This document shows positions 1 through 5,620 of a DNA stretch of 5,837 nucleotides, one piece after another; position 1 is the stretch's first letter, and each line of letters begins with the position of its first letter. Below the pieces are notes generated by a model. That model saw only the letters and a list, made by a program, of their open reading frames with translations. It made no database searches and was not told where the DNA came from. The stretch is from an uncultured Rhodospirillales bacterium (lineage in GTDB: Bacteria > Pseudomonadota > Alphaproteobacteria > Rhodospirillales > Defluviicoccaceae), in NCBI GenBank assembly GCA_937127205.1, contig CAKZLS010000074.1, positions 1 through 5,837 on the forward strand, given 5' to 3'. The position numbers and the translations under genes were made by a program.

Positions 1-53
1 TAGGTGTTGTAGCCGCCTTCATGACACGTGGTGACGGCAGCGAAGGTTCTCAT
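1..53 (-). CDS. 5' end of an unidentified gene, probably glycan-related (partial, runs off the left edge)
   Basis: On the minus strand an ATG at 53-51 opens a frame that stays open to the window edge and gives 17 complete codons, MRTFAAVTTCHEGGYNT. A good ribosome-binding site, AGGAAAA on the minus strand at 68-62, lies about 11 bases upstream. The gene follows the GT8-like gene by 51 bases in the same direction, so the two probably share a transcript. The N-terminus, a short hydrophobic beta strand ending in VTTCHEGGY, resembles the first strand of nucleotide-sugar-binding GT-A or GT-B enzymes and of uncharacterised proteins from polysaccharide loci. Seventeen codons are too few to name a family. 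The start and direction are well supported by the ribosome-binding site and spacing, while the function is only a guess from context. Confidence 0.55.
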   Translation of the reverse strand, partial: MRTFAAVTTCHEGGYNT

Positions 54-104
54 CAAATTATTTTTCCTATCGGGCCGGTGGCTCGCCCCGTTGGCCGGGA
101 GAGA

Positions 105-1037
105 TCAAGCGGCGAGCGGCGGTGTTTGCTGCAACACCTCGAAGGCGTCATGCCGGATGTGGTTCTTGCTCATCTCTTCGCGAACCAGGTCTTCGCTCAC
201 CAAGCCATTGTCGATGCACTCGCGCAGCAGCCCGAAGAAAAAGCGCTCCTGGTTGGGGTCGCGGTGCGGCTCGTAATGCCCTTTGCCGCCACCACCGAAG
301 ACGGAGCGCCGCGCCTGGATGAACCAGCGGCGGACCGGCGATTTCTCACGCTTGTTGTTTTTCTTCTTGGCGTTTTCAGGCACGGTGAATTCGAACGGTA
401 ACCCCGTCTTCCAGGGCTGAGTCCGGCGCTTGGTGGTGTGCAGAAGCTTGGTGTCCGGCGTTAAGGTGTCGAAGTCGTTCCATTCGTCTTCGAACAGGCC
501 GATGGTCTCGGGTGCTTCCAGCTTCAGTGACATCCACTCCGCATAATCGCGCTTGAACGCGAACAGCTCGTTGAAATCGTTCTCACACCGCCAGTGCGTC
601 AGCTTGGCGCAATCGAGCAGCATGACGCTGGTGGGAAGACCGCCTTCCGTCGCCTTGGTCTTGTTCCCCGTTTCAGGCGCCCGGCGGCACATCACCGCCT
701 TGCCTTCCATGTCGCGCGATAACAAGTCGTAAATGTCGGCAAGAGCGAAGACATCGGGATCGATCACCACGGCGCGCCCAGAATAGCCCATCAACTCCGG
801 CGGCATAAAGCGGAGCGGCGTGAACGACTGCAGATCATCGTTGCGCCAGGTCGTTTGGGAGCCGCCCCGCAGATAGGGTTGGCCTTCCTTCTCGCTGAAA
901 AAACCGTGAGTGCCGTGGTCCATGATCCGCACGTCAAAGGCATCGTTGTGCTTGGATGCGCGACGCAGCGAGTGCTGCGAAACAAGCGCGCCGAGCATCT
1001 GACGATGATTGGCTTGAATGAAAACACAGGCCGTCAT
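105..1037 (-). CDS. GT8-like (GT-A fold) glycosyltransferase
   Basis: This is a 310-residue cytoplasmic protein with no signal peptide or membrane span. The N-terminus (ACVFIQANHRQ, residues 3-13) fits the first strand of a GT-A nucleotide-sugar-binding fold. VVIDPDVFALADI (about 90-102) contains a DxD-type motif, D93-P94-D95, followed by the aliphatic stretch usual in family 8 glycosyltransferases. Near the C-terminus, KLLHTTKRRTQPWKTG (197-212) matches the GT8 pattern of a metal-binding His followed by a KPW-like element (H200, PWK 208-210). Such enzymes transfer a sugar from a nucleotide-sugar donor to a glycan acceptor using a divalent metal. A lysine/arginine-rich segment (about 224-245) follows the catalytic domain and could contact membrane phospholipid. 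The start at 1037 has a purine-rich ribosome-binding site (AGGGAAAGGG, minus strand 1051-1042). Donor and acceptor cannot be predicted. The fold assignment is fairly safe and the exact family less so. Confidence 0.72.
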   Translation of the reverse strand: MTACVFIQANHRQMLGALVSQHSLRRASKHNDAFDVRIMDHGTHGFFSEKEGQPYLRGGSQTTWRNDDLQSFTPLRFMPPELMGYSGRAVVIDPDVFALADIYDLLSRDMEGKAVMCRRAPETGNKTKATEGGLPTSVMLLDCAKLTHWRCENDFNELFAFKRDYAEWMSLKLEAPETIGLFEDEWNDFDTLTPDTKLLHTTKRRTQPWKTGLPFEFTVPENAKKKNNKREKSPVRRWFIQARRSVFGGGGKGHYEPHRDPNQERFFFGLLRECIDNGLVSEDLVREEMSKNHIRHDAFEVLQQTPPLAA

Positions 1038-1064
1038 GGTGCCCTTTCCCTACCGAAAATTCTG

Positions 1065-1094
1065 TTGTTACGCGCTAACATCAGCCACAGTCAA
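1065..1094 (-). promoter_or_regulatory. Candidate sigma-70-type promoter for the leftward operon
   Basis: Reading the minus strand, TTGACT (1094-1089) is a 5/6 match to a -35 box. It is followed after 18 bases by TAACAA (1070-1065), a weak -10 box. This places transcription start roughly 20 bases before the GT8-like start codon at 1037, with the ribosome-binding site inside the short leader. The position is right but the -10 match is poor, so this is a candidate only. Confidence 0.3.
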
Positions 1095-1108
1095 GCAACC
1101 TATGGGCA

Positions 1109-1138
1109 ATCGCAGCCTTTCCTCGGCGAAACTGCGAT
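1109..1138. repeat. Inverted repeat in the divergent intergenic region
   Basis: ATCGCAG at 1109-1115 and its exact reverse complement CTGCGAT at 1132-1138 form 7-base arms around 16 bases. The dyad lies between the two candidate divergent promoters, so it could be an operator read by a regulator of both operons. A 7-base dyad can occur by chance in 240 bases, and no known operator consensus is recognised. Confidence 0.35.
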
Positions 1139-1142
1139 CGTC

Positions 1143-1171
1143 TTTACACCGCGCGATAGTAGTTTTATACA
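1143..1171 (+). promoter_or_regulatory. Candidate sigma-70-type promoter for the rightward operon
   Basis: TTTACA (1143-1148, 5/6 match to the -35 consensus) and TATACA (1166-1171, sharing the first TATA of the -10 consensus) are separated by 17 bases, the preferred spacing. Transcription would start near 1178 and leave a leader of about 100 bases before the first gene at 1276. This is the best-looking forward promoter in the intergenic region. Confidence 0.4.
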
Positions 1172-1220
1172 CCGGGTCCGTCTCATTGCGAAACGACTTT
1201 GTAAAAGTGTCGCCACGCAT

Positions 1221-1231
1221 GGCAGGCTGCC
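1221..1231. repeat. Short odd palindrome (GGCAG-G-CTGCC) in the leader of the rightward operon
   Basis: Five-base perfect arms surround a single central base. It lies inside the predicted 5' leader, about 45 bases before the first start codon. It is too tight to form an RNA hairpin without opening the inner pairs, so if it matters it is more likely a DNA-binding half-site pair. It may well be chance. Confidence 0.2.
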
Positions 1232-1275
1232 GCCGTTTGTGAAGGGCCATGGGACGCATGGATGACTGAGCAATC

Positions 1276-2130
1276 ATGGATCGACCGGCCGAATCGGACA
1301 CTACGCTGCGCATGGTTTCGGACCTTTATGGCCGACACCAGGGCGAGGACATCTTTGTCGTTGGGACGGGGCCCAGTTTGCGGGTGTTCCCACCGGAAGT
1401 CTTTACGGGTAAAACGGTTATCGGCTGCAACATGGCCTGGAAAGTGGTGCCCACGCAGTATGGCGTGACCATTCACCCCGATCTCAACATGCCCGAATGC
1501 ATGGACGGCGAGCAGCCGCACCCGGAGATTACCTGGATCACCAAGCACCGCAAGACCCGCCGGCTGCTCTCGCCCGAGCAGTTCGAACGGGTGCAATCCC
1601 AGTTCTATTATTTCGAATCGGAGGGGCAGCCCAACAGCCAGCCGCCGGACGAGCCCAACGACGCCGGGCGCATCGTCGACTGGGTTCGGAGGCCGACGGG
1701 AGACTGCCTGTACCAATGGTCGTCCATTTCTCAGACCGCGTGCAATCTTGCCGCCAATCTGGGCGCCAAGACCGTCATTCTGGTGGGCTGCGACAACACC
1801 GCGCTGTTCGACAGCCACCATGCACATCAACAGCACACGCGCTGGAAGGGCGTTGATCCGAATCACCGCTACCGGCAATACTATGAGGGGTTGGCGGAGG
1901 TGCGCGCCGCGCTTCATGAGCGCGGCGTCGCGATGGTGAGCATGACGCCGTTTCTCTCCCTGGACAGTCCGGAGAACGACTTTCTTCGATTGTGCCAGGA
2001 ACTCGGAAAAGAGACCCGCGTCGGCGGCGAGGACCTCCCCGCCGGCGACAGCGCGGTGTCTCCATTGAAGCGGCTTCGAAGGGCTTCCAAGAGGAAGCTG
2101 CGCGCATTGACCGGCTGGAATCAGCATTAG
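1276..2130 (+). CDS. DUF115 / sialyltransferase-like protein (MAF/MptE-type Rossmann domain)
   Basis: This is a 284-residue soluble protein. IFVVGTGPSL (residues 26-35) is the glycine-rich nucleotide-binding motif shared by DUF115 (Pfam 6-hydroxymethylpterin pyrophosphokinase MptE-like), flagellin-glycosylation MAF proteins and GT42 sialyltransferases, where the loop reads G-x-G-P-S-L. VIGCNMAWKV (48-57) is the second strand with the usual conserved Asn. TVILVGCDN (166-174) is the later strand with an acidic/Asn tip typical of DUF115. The tail (about 262-276) is strongly basic and may be an amphipathic membrane-docking helix. Relatives bind nucleotide-activated substrates, often CMP-nonulosonic acids or nucleotide sugars, and occur in glycan and flagellin glycosylation loci. 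The gene is first in a five-gene operon, 17 bases from the next. The start is uncertain: ATG 1276 follows an in-frame TGA at 1267-1269 and lacks a strong ribosome-binding site. ATG 1312 (residue 13) is an alternative that would still keep the GTGPSL motif. Confidence 0.8.
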   Translation: MDRPAESDTTLRMVSDLYGRHQGEDIFVVGTGPSLRVFPPEVFTGKTVIGCNMAWKVVPTQYGVTIHPDLNMPECMDGEQPHPEITWITKHRKTRRLLSPEQFERVQSQFYYFESEGQPNSQPPDEPNDAGRIVDWVRRPTGDCLYQWSSISQTACNLAANLGAKTVILVGCDNTALFDSHHAHQQHTRWKGVDPNHRYRQYYEGLAEVRAALHERGVAMVSMTPFLSLDSPENDFLRLCQELGKETRVGGEDLPAGDSAVSPLKRLRRASKRKLRALTGWNQH

Positions 2131-2147
2131 GAATTTGGATTGGAAAC

Positions 2148-3023
2148 ATGGCCCGCATTGAATTAAGCCCGAACGTGGACAATTACTTCGAGCGGATGGA
2201 CTGGCGCGAATCGACGGGCAATCTGCCGGAATTCCGCGAGACACTGATCAATCACTACGAGTCCGGGAAAGTGATTCTGCTGGAGAATACGCCCTTCAAG
2301 ATCGACTACGATCTGCTCAACCTGGTCACGATCCCCGAGGGCCGGCGCTTCAAGAAGCTGACGGACCGGTTCTTCCTTCAGCCGAAGCTTTACCGGCTGG
2401 CCGATGCGCAAGCCTTCCTGGCCACCTTCGGCATCAATCCGGCGTTCTATCTCAAGGTTCGCCGGGAAGTGCAATCGGTCAACGCTCAGGTAAGGGAGTT
2501 TGGCAAAACCCTGTTCTCCACCTATGATTTCCTCGAATGGGATGTCTCGTGGCGCTTTACCCATACAGGTCCTGAAGATCTTCACCTCGATAGCTTCGGC
2601 AGCAATGAGGATTTCCAATACGTTCGGATTTTCATCAACATCGACGACAAGCCGCGCATCTGGAATGTAAGCCATCGCCTCGACGAACTGACAAAACGCT
2701 ACTACGAGTCGGGACATCTGGGCGAACTTCGCGACCTCAGCGGCAACGAATTCTGCTACAAACTCAACCTGTTGGCGTTTGGCGGCATGGAACGCGCGGG
2801 CCGAGACGGACATGATCGGCACGTGGTTGAGTTGGAGCAAGGCGACGTTTGGCTGTGCGACAGCCGCGTCGTCTCCCACCAGATCGTCTCCGGTCAGCGG
2901 TTGGTGGCCTCGCACTTCAAGGTCGACGCCGGCTCGCTCCGCAATCCCAATGCGGGAATCGATGCGAGGGTGCGTCATCTCCATGACCTCTACGGACCCG
3001 GACAAGCAGCCCAGGCCAGTTAG
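2148..3023 (+). CDS. Kdo-hydroxylase-family Fe(II)/2-oxoglutarate-dependent oxygenase
   Basis: This 291-residue protein resembles the 3-deoxy-D-manno-octulosonic acid (Kdo) hydroxylase family (KdoO, Pfam Kdo_hydroxy), whose studied members use Fe(II), O2 and 2-oxoglutarate to hydroxylate C3 of lipid-A-linked Kdo, giving Ko. Visible signatures are LHLDSF (145-150), carrying the HxD iron ligands H146 and D148; YVRIFINIDDKPRIWNV (158-174), matching the family's R-x-F-x-N-...-PR-x-W-x-V; and VWLCDSRVVSHQIVSGQ (234-250), with distal iron ligand H244, followed by the SHFKVDAGSLRNP block (255-267). Length is close to known members at about 300 residues. The frame is open back to 1992, but that part overlaps the preceding gene. 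ATG 2148 is chosen because it lies 17 bases after that gene's stop with GGAT/GGA sequences just upstream. Kdo of lipid A is only one possible substrate; a capsule or glycan ulosonic acid, or another sugar, is equally possible here. The family call is strong and the substrate unknown. Confidence 0.82.
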   Translation: MARIELSPNVDNYFERMDWRESTGNLPEFRETLINHYESGKVILLENTPFKIDYDLLNLVTIPEGRRFKKLTDRFFLQPKLYRLADAQAFLATFGINPAFYLKVRREVQSVNAQVREFGKTLFSTYDFLEWDVSWRFTHTGPEDLHLDSFGSNEDFQYVRIFINIDDKPRIWNVSHRLDELTKRYYESGHLGELRDLSGNEFCYKLNLLAFGGMERAGRDGHDRHVVELEQGDVWLCDSRVVSHQIVSGQRLVASHFKVDAGSLRNPNAGIDARVRHLHDLYGPGQAAQAS

Positions 3024-3050
3024 CCCAGAGTAAGGATCGAGGTCATTGAG

Positions 3051-4844
3051 ATGAGCGGACGGGTGCGATGGGGAATAATCGGATGCGGCGACGTCGTCGA
3101 GCGTAAGAGCGGCCCGGCGTTTCAGCGTGCGGATCGCAGCGAGTTGACCGCGGTCATGCGCCGGTCGGCGGATTTGGCCGAAGCCTTCGCCACTAAGCAT
3201 GGCGTGGCACACTGGACCACGGACGCCGACGAATTGATCAACCGTCCCGACGTGGATGCGGTTTACATCGCCTCGCCACCGGCGACCCACCTCGATTATG
3301 CGCTTCGTGTCTGTGCCGCCGGCAAGCCGTGCCTGGTGGAAAAACCCATCGGCCGGTCATCGGTCGAATGCGGGGAGATGACCGAAGCATTCGCAATCCG
3401 GGATGTCCCGCTTTTCGTGTCCTACTATCGCCGGTTCCTGCCCAAATTTCTCAAGGTCAAGGAAATCCTCGGATCGGGGCAGTTGGGACCCATCGTCGCC
3501 GTGCATTACAGGTGCAGCGGTCCGGGCAAGACGAAGCCGTGGAAGTTCAATCCTCGGCTTTCGGGCGGCGGCATTTTCTACGATATCGGCGGGCACGTTC
3601 TCGACCTGCTCGACTTCTGGTTCGGGCCGCTGGACCTGATTGGCGGCGAGGCGGCGAACTTTTCGCGGACCCACGATACCGAGGACTCGGTTTCCCTGGT
3701 GTTTCAGACACGGCAGCGGGTGATCGGCACAGCGTCGTGGAACTTCCTCGCGACCAAGGGCGGCGACCTCATGGAAATCGAGGGCCGCGACGGCAAGATC
3801 CAACTGTCCTGCAACAATTACCAATCTCCCTGCACGCTCGAACGCTACGAGCAGGACGACGGCTCCGACTCCATTCTGTCGCGCCAGAAGGTCAAGAACA
3901 CCGCCCGGCGGATCGCCGGCAAGGCCAAGAAAACCCGCTTGCGGACGGTGACCGAGCGCTTCGAGTTTTCGTCCATCCCCTATCAGCACGAACCGCTGGT
4001 TGGGTCCGTTGTTGCAGCTATTCTCGACGGAGCCGCTTGCCCGGCCGCCGGCGAGTCGGGGCTGCAAACCTCCAAGCTGATCGACGGTGTGCTCTCGGAT
4101 TACTACGGCGGACGACAAGACGCGTTCTGGGAGCGCCCGCATACGTGGCAGAGTGCCGGCGCCCTCGCACTGCGCCACGAGGACAGCCGGCATTTCCAGC
4201 TGACCCCGGAACAGGTCGCTTTCTATGAGGAACATGGCTATGTGGGCCCCTTCACCTGCGAGAGCGATGCGTTGGAGCGGCTTACGGTGCCGAAACACGG
4301 CCGGGCCGACTTTCACCTAAGCGATCCAACGGCCCTCGAGGTATTTTCCGATCCATCCATCGTGGACCGGGTCAAACAGGTCCTCCACTCCGACGGCGCG
4401 CTGTTGTTCAAGAGCCGTCCGTGGATCAAACAGCCGCACAGCACGGTGGCTGCGCCCTGGCACCAGGACGTGGGCCAGTCCAACGGCGGATACCTGCCCG
4501 ACGGCCAGCCGGTGCCGTCTGTTACCGTATGGTTCGCACTGGACGGGGCGAACCGGTCCAACGGCGCCGTCAAGATCCTACCCGGCACGCACACGGAACT
4601 GTTCGGCGATTGGCACGACAGCATCAATACGGGAATAGAGGAGAGCGGTGCGCTCGCCGCCTTCGATCTGGACCGCGCCCCCATCCTTGAGGCCAAGGCC
4701 GGTGAATTTTATCTCATGCACTCTTGGCTGTTGCACGCCAGCGGGCCGAATGCGTCGGACAAGCGACGCGCCGGGATCAACATTCGGTACGTGGCGCCGG
4801 GCCACGACGTGGATCCCATGTATCACTACGTCCGTGTCGGTTAG
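3051..4844 (+). CDS. Fusion: Gfo/Idh/MocA sugar oxidoreductase + PhyH-type Fe(II)/2-oxoglutarate oxygenase
   Basis: One uninterrupted 597-codon frame joins two enzymes. Residues 1 to about 355 are a Gfo/Idh/MocA oxidoreductase: WGIIGCGDV (7-15) is the NAD(P) loop, VYIASPPATH (71-80) the next Rossmann strand, EKPIG (97-101) holds the conserved Lys98, and GGGIFYDIGGHVLDLLD (172-188) provides the catalytic-site D178 and H182. These enzymes oxidise or reduce a hydroxyl or keto group of a sugar or cyclitol. After a linker of about 25 residues, LTPEQVAFYEEHGYVGPF (384-401) begins a phytanoyl-CoA-dioxygenase (PhyH) domain with HQD (H471, D473), distal H562 and Arg572/573 for 2-oxoglutarate. The H471 to H562 spacing of 91 fits PhyH enzymes. 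Both halves keep their catalytic residues, so this is not a decayed gene. A basic stretch (about 278-298) interrupts the first half. GAGG at 3039-3042 is a good ribosome-binding site, 8 bases before ATG 3051. The likely role is sequential redox and hydroxylation of a glycan sugar or precursor; the substrate is unknown. Confidence 0.9.
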   Translation: MSGRVRWGIIGCGDVVERKSGPAFQRADRSELTAVMRRSADLAEAFATKHGVAHWTTDADELINRPDVDAVYIASPPATHLDYALRVCAAGKPCLVEKPIGRSSVECGEMTEAFAIRDVPLFVSYYRRFLPKFLKVKEILGSGQLGPIVAVHYRCSGPGKTKPWKFNPRLSGGGIFYDIGGHVLDLLDFWFGPLDLIGGEAANFSRTHDTEDSVSLVFQTRQRVIGTASWNFLATKGGDLMEIEGRDGKIQLSCNNYQSPCTLERYEQDDGSDSILSRQKVKNTARRIAGKAKKTRLRTVTERFEFSSIPYQHEPLVGSVVAAILDGAACPAAGESGLQTSKLIDGVLSDYYGGRQDAFWERPHTWQSAGALALRHEDSRHFQLTPEQVAFYEEHGYVGPFTCESDALERLTVPKHGRADFHLSDPTALEVFSDPSIVDRVKQVLHSDGALLFKSRPWIKQPHSTVAAPWHQDVGQSNGGYLPDGQPVPSVTVWFALDGANRSNGAVKILPGTHTELFGDWHDSINTGIEESGALAAFDLDRAPILEAKAGEFYLMHSWLLHASGPNASDKRRAGINIRYVAPGHDVDPMYHYVRVG

Positions 4845-4846
4845 GA
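4843..4846 (+). promoter_or_regulatory. Ribosome-binding site overlapping the stop codon of the fusion gene
   Basis: AGGA at 4843-4846 shares its first two bases with the TAG stop (4842-4844) of the fusion gene and lies 9 bases before ATG 4856. It fixes the start of the downstream oxygenase, whose frame is open further upstream (to 4724) within the fusion gene. It suggests translational coupling between the two oxygenases. Confidence 0.65.
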
Positions 4847-4855
4847 CCGCTTCTT

Positions 4856-5614
4856 ATGTTCAATTTCGACAATCTTGACTTCACATACGTTCCCTATCCG
4901 ATCGGGGTTGCCAAACCGATTTTGGACGAGGCGTTCTATAAACAGCTCGTAGCCAGCTTTCCACCGCTGGAGCTGTTCGAATACATGCCGACCGTCGGTC
5001 ACAAATATGCTCTGTCGGAGACGCGGAACGCCAAACAGTATTGGAACCACCTGAACGAAAACGCCGTGTGGAAGGAGTTCATGGCGTACATCGAGGGTAT
5101 GTTCGTCAAAGATGTTTTCCGCATGCTGGATGACAACAACCTCAACCTGGGTCTGGTTACTCAGGAGAGGTCGCTGCCAAAGCGTCTGAAGCGGTGGGTC
5201 AAGAAGGATCTCAAGCGCGGGCGCCTGCCTGAGCGCGATATCCTGTTCAAGCCCCGGTTCGAGTTTTCGGCGATCCCGGCCATGGGCGGAAACATCAAAC
5301 CGCACACCGATGTGGAGCAGAAGATCGTCTCCATGGTGGTCTCCATCCTCGAGGACGGCGAATGGGATCCGGCATGCGGCGGGGCGACGGACATGGTGTT
5401 TCCCAAGGACCCAACCAAGTCCTTCAACATGATCGGCGACTGGGGTCTCGATTTCGACGAGGTCGATGTTCTCCACAAGTACGAATTCCGGCCGAACCAG
5501 GCGGTCTTCTTCATTAAGACCTTTAATTCTTGGCACGCGGTTCAACCGATGACCGGCACCGACCCGAATACATTTCGCCGGACCCTGACCATCAATATCG
5601 AACTGGTGGATTGA
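4856..5614 (+). CDS. Stand-alone 2OG-Fe(II) oxygenase (prolyl-4-hydroxylase-like superfamily)
   Basis: This is a 252-residue soluble protein with the jelly-roll oxygenase signature in its C-terminal half. KPHTD (148-152) supplies the HxD iron ligands H150 and D152. SWHAVQPMTG (225-234) supplies distal H227, and FRRTLTINIE (240-249) the 2-oxoglutarate-binding Arg241/242 and final strand. This layout is that of the 2OG-Fe(II) oxygenase superfamily that includes prolyl 4-hydroxylases and many glycan-locus enzymes. A long N-terminal region (1-135) precedes it, with a lysine/arginine-rich stretch at about 107-127 that may be a membrane- or polyanion-binding helix. It starts 11 bases after the fusion gene and ends 6 bases before the next start. 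It differs clearly in sequence from the Kdo-hydroxylase-like and PhyH domains upstream, so it is not a recent duplicate of either. The probable role is hydroxylation of a sugar, lipid or amino-acid substituent of the product made by this operon; the substrate cannot be predicted. Confidence 0.84.
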   Translation: MFNFDNLDFTYVPYPIGVAKPILDEAFYKQLVASFPPLELFEYMPTVGHKYALSETRNAKQYWNHLNENAVWKEFMAYIEGMFVKDVFRMLDDNNLNLGLVTQERSLPKRLKRWVKKDLKRGRLPERDILFKPRFEFSAIPAMGGNIKPHTDVEQKIVSMVVSILEDGEWDPACGGATDMVFPKDPTKSFNMIGDWGLDFDEVDVLHKYEFRPNQAVFFIKTFNSWHAVQPMTGTDPNTFRRTLTINIELVD

Positions 5615-5620
5615 TCGCGG

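Noticed and set aside
70..104. GC-rich segment after the GT8-like stop as a possible terminator
   Set aside because: Only short, imperfect pairings can be drawn (CGGG with CCCG over a long loop), and on the transcribed minus strand it is followed by A-rich rather than T-rich sequence, which instead serves as the next gene's ribosome-binding region.
21..401. Plus-strand open frame opposite the end of the GT8-like gene
   Set aside because: It lies antisense to the GT8-like C-terminus and the leader of the edge gene, with no ribosome-binding site and no motif.
1992..2147. N-terminal extension of the Kdo-hydroxylase-like protein
   Set aside because: The frame is open, but these 52 codons are Arg/Pro-rich, overlap the DUF115 gene and do not belong to the family. 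ATG 2148 gives the normal family length.
1183..2244. Long minus-strand open frame opposite the DUF115 gene
   Set aside because: It lies antisense to a gene with clear motifs, overlaps two plus-strand genes and the promoter region, and its translation shows no recognisable domain. Long antisense frames are common in GC-rich coding DNA.
2163..3290. Long minus-strand open frame opposite the Kdo-hydroxylase-like gene
   Set aside because: It is antisense to conserved catalytic motifs and crosses into the next gene, with a composition typical of a shadow frame and no family signature.
3329..4228. Plus-strand 299-codon frame inside the fusion gene
   Set aside because: It is a shifted reading of the oxidoreductase domain, rich in Arg and Pro with no domain logic. 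It was considered as a sign of a frameshift, but the main frame is intact throughout.
3357..4316. Long minus-strand open frame opposite the fusion gene
   Set aside because: The plus-strand frame carries both enzyme signatures without interruption; the antisense product has no recognisable motif.
4724..4855. N-terminal extension of the stand-alone oxygenase
   Set aside because: It overlaps the conserved end of the PhyH domain, and the ribosome-binding site at 4843-4846 points to ATG 4856.
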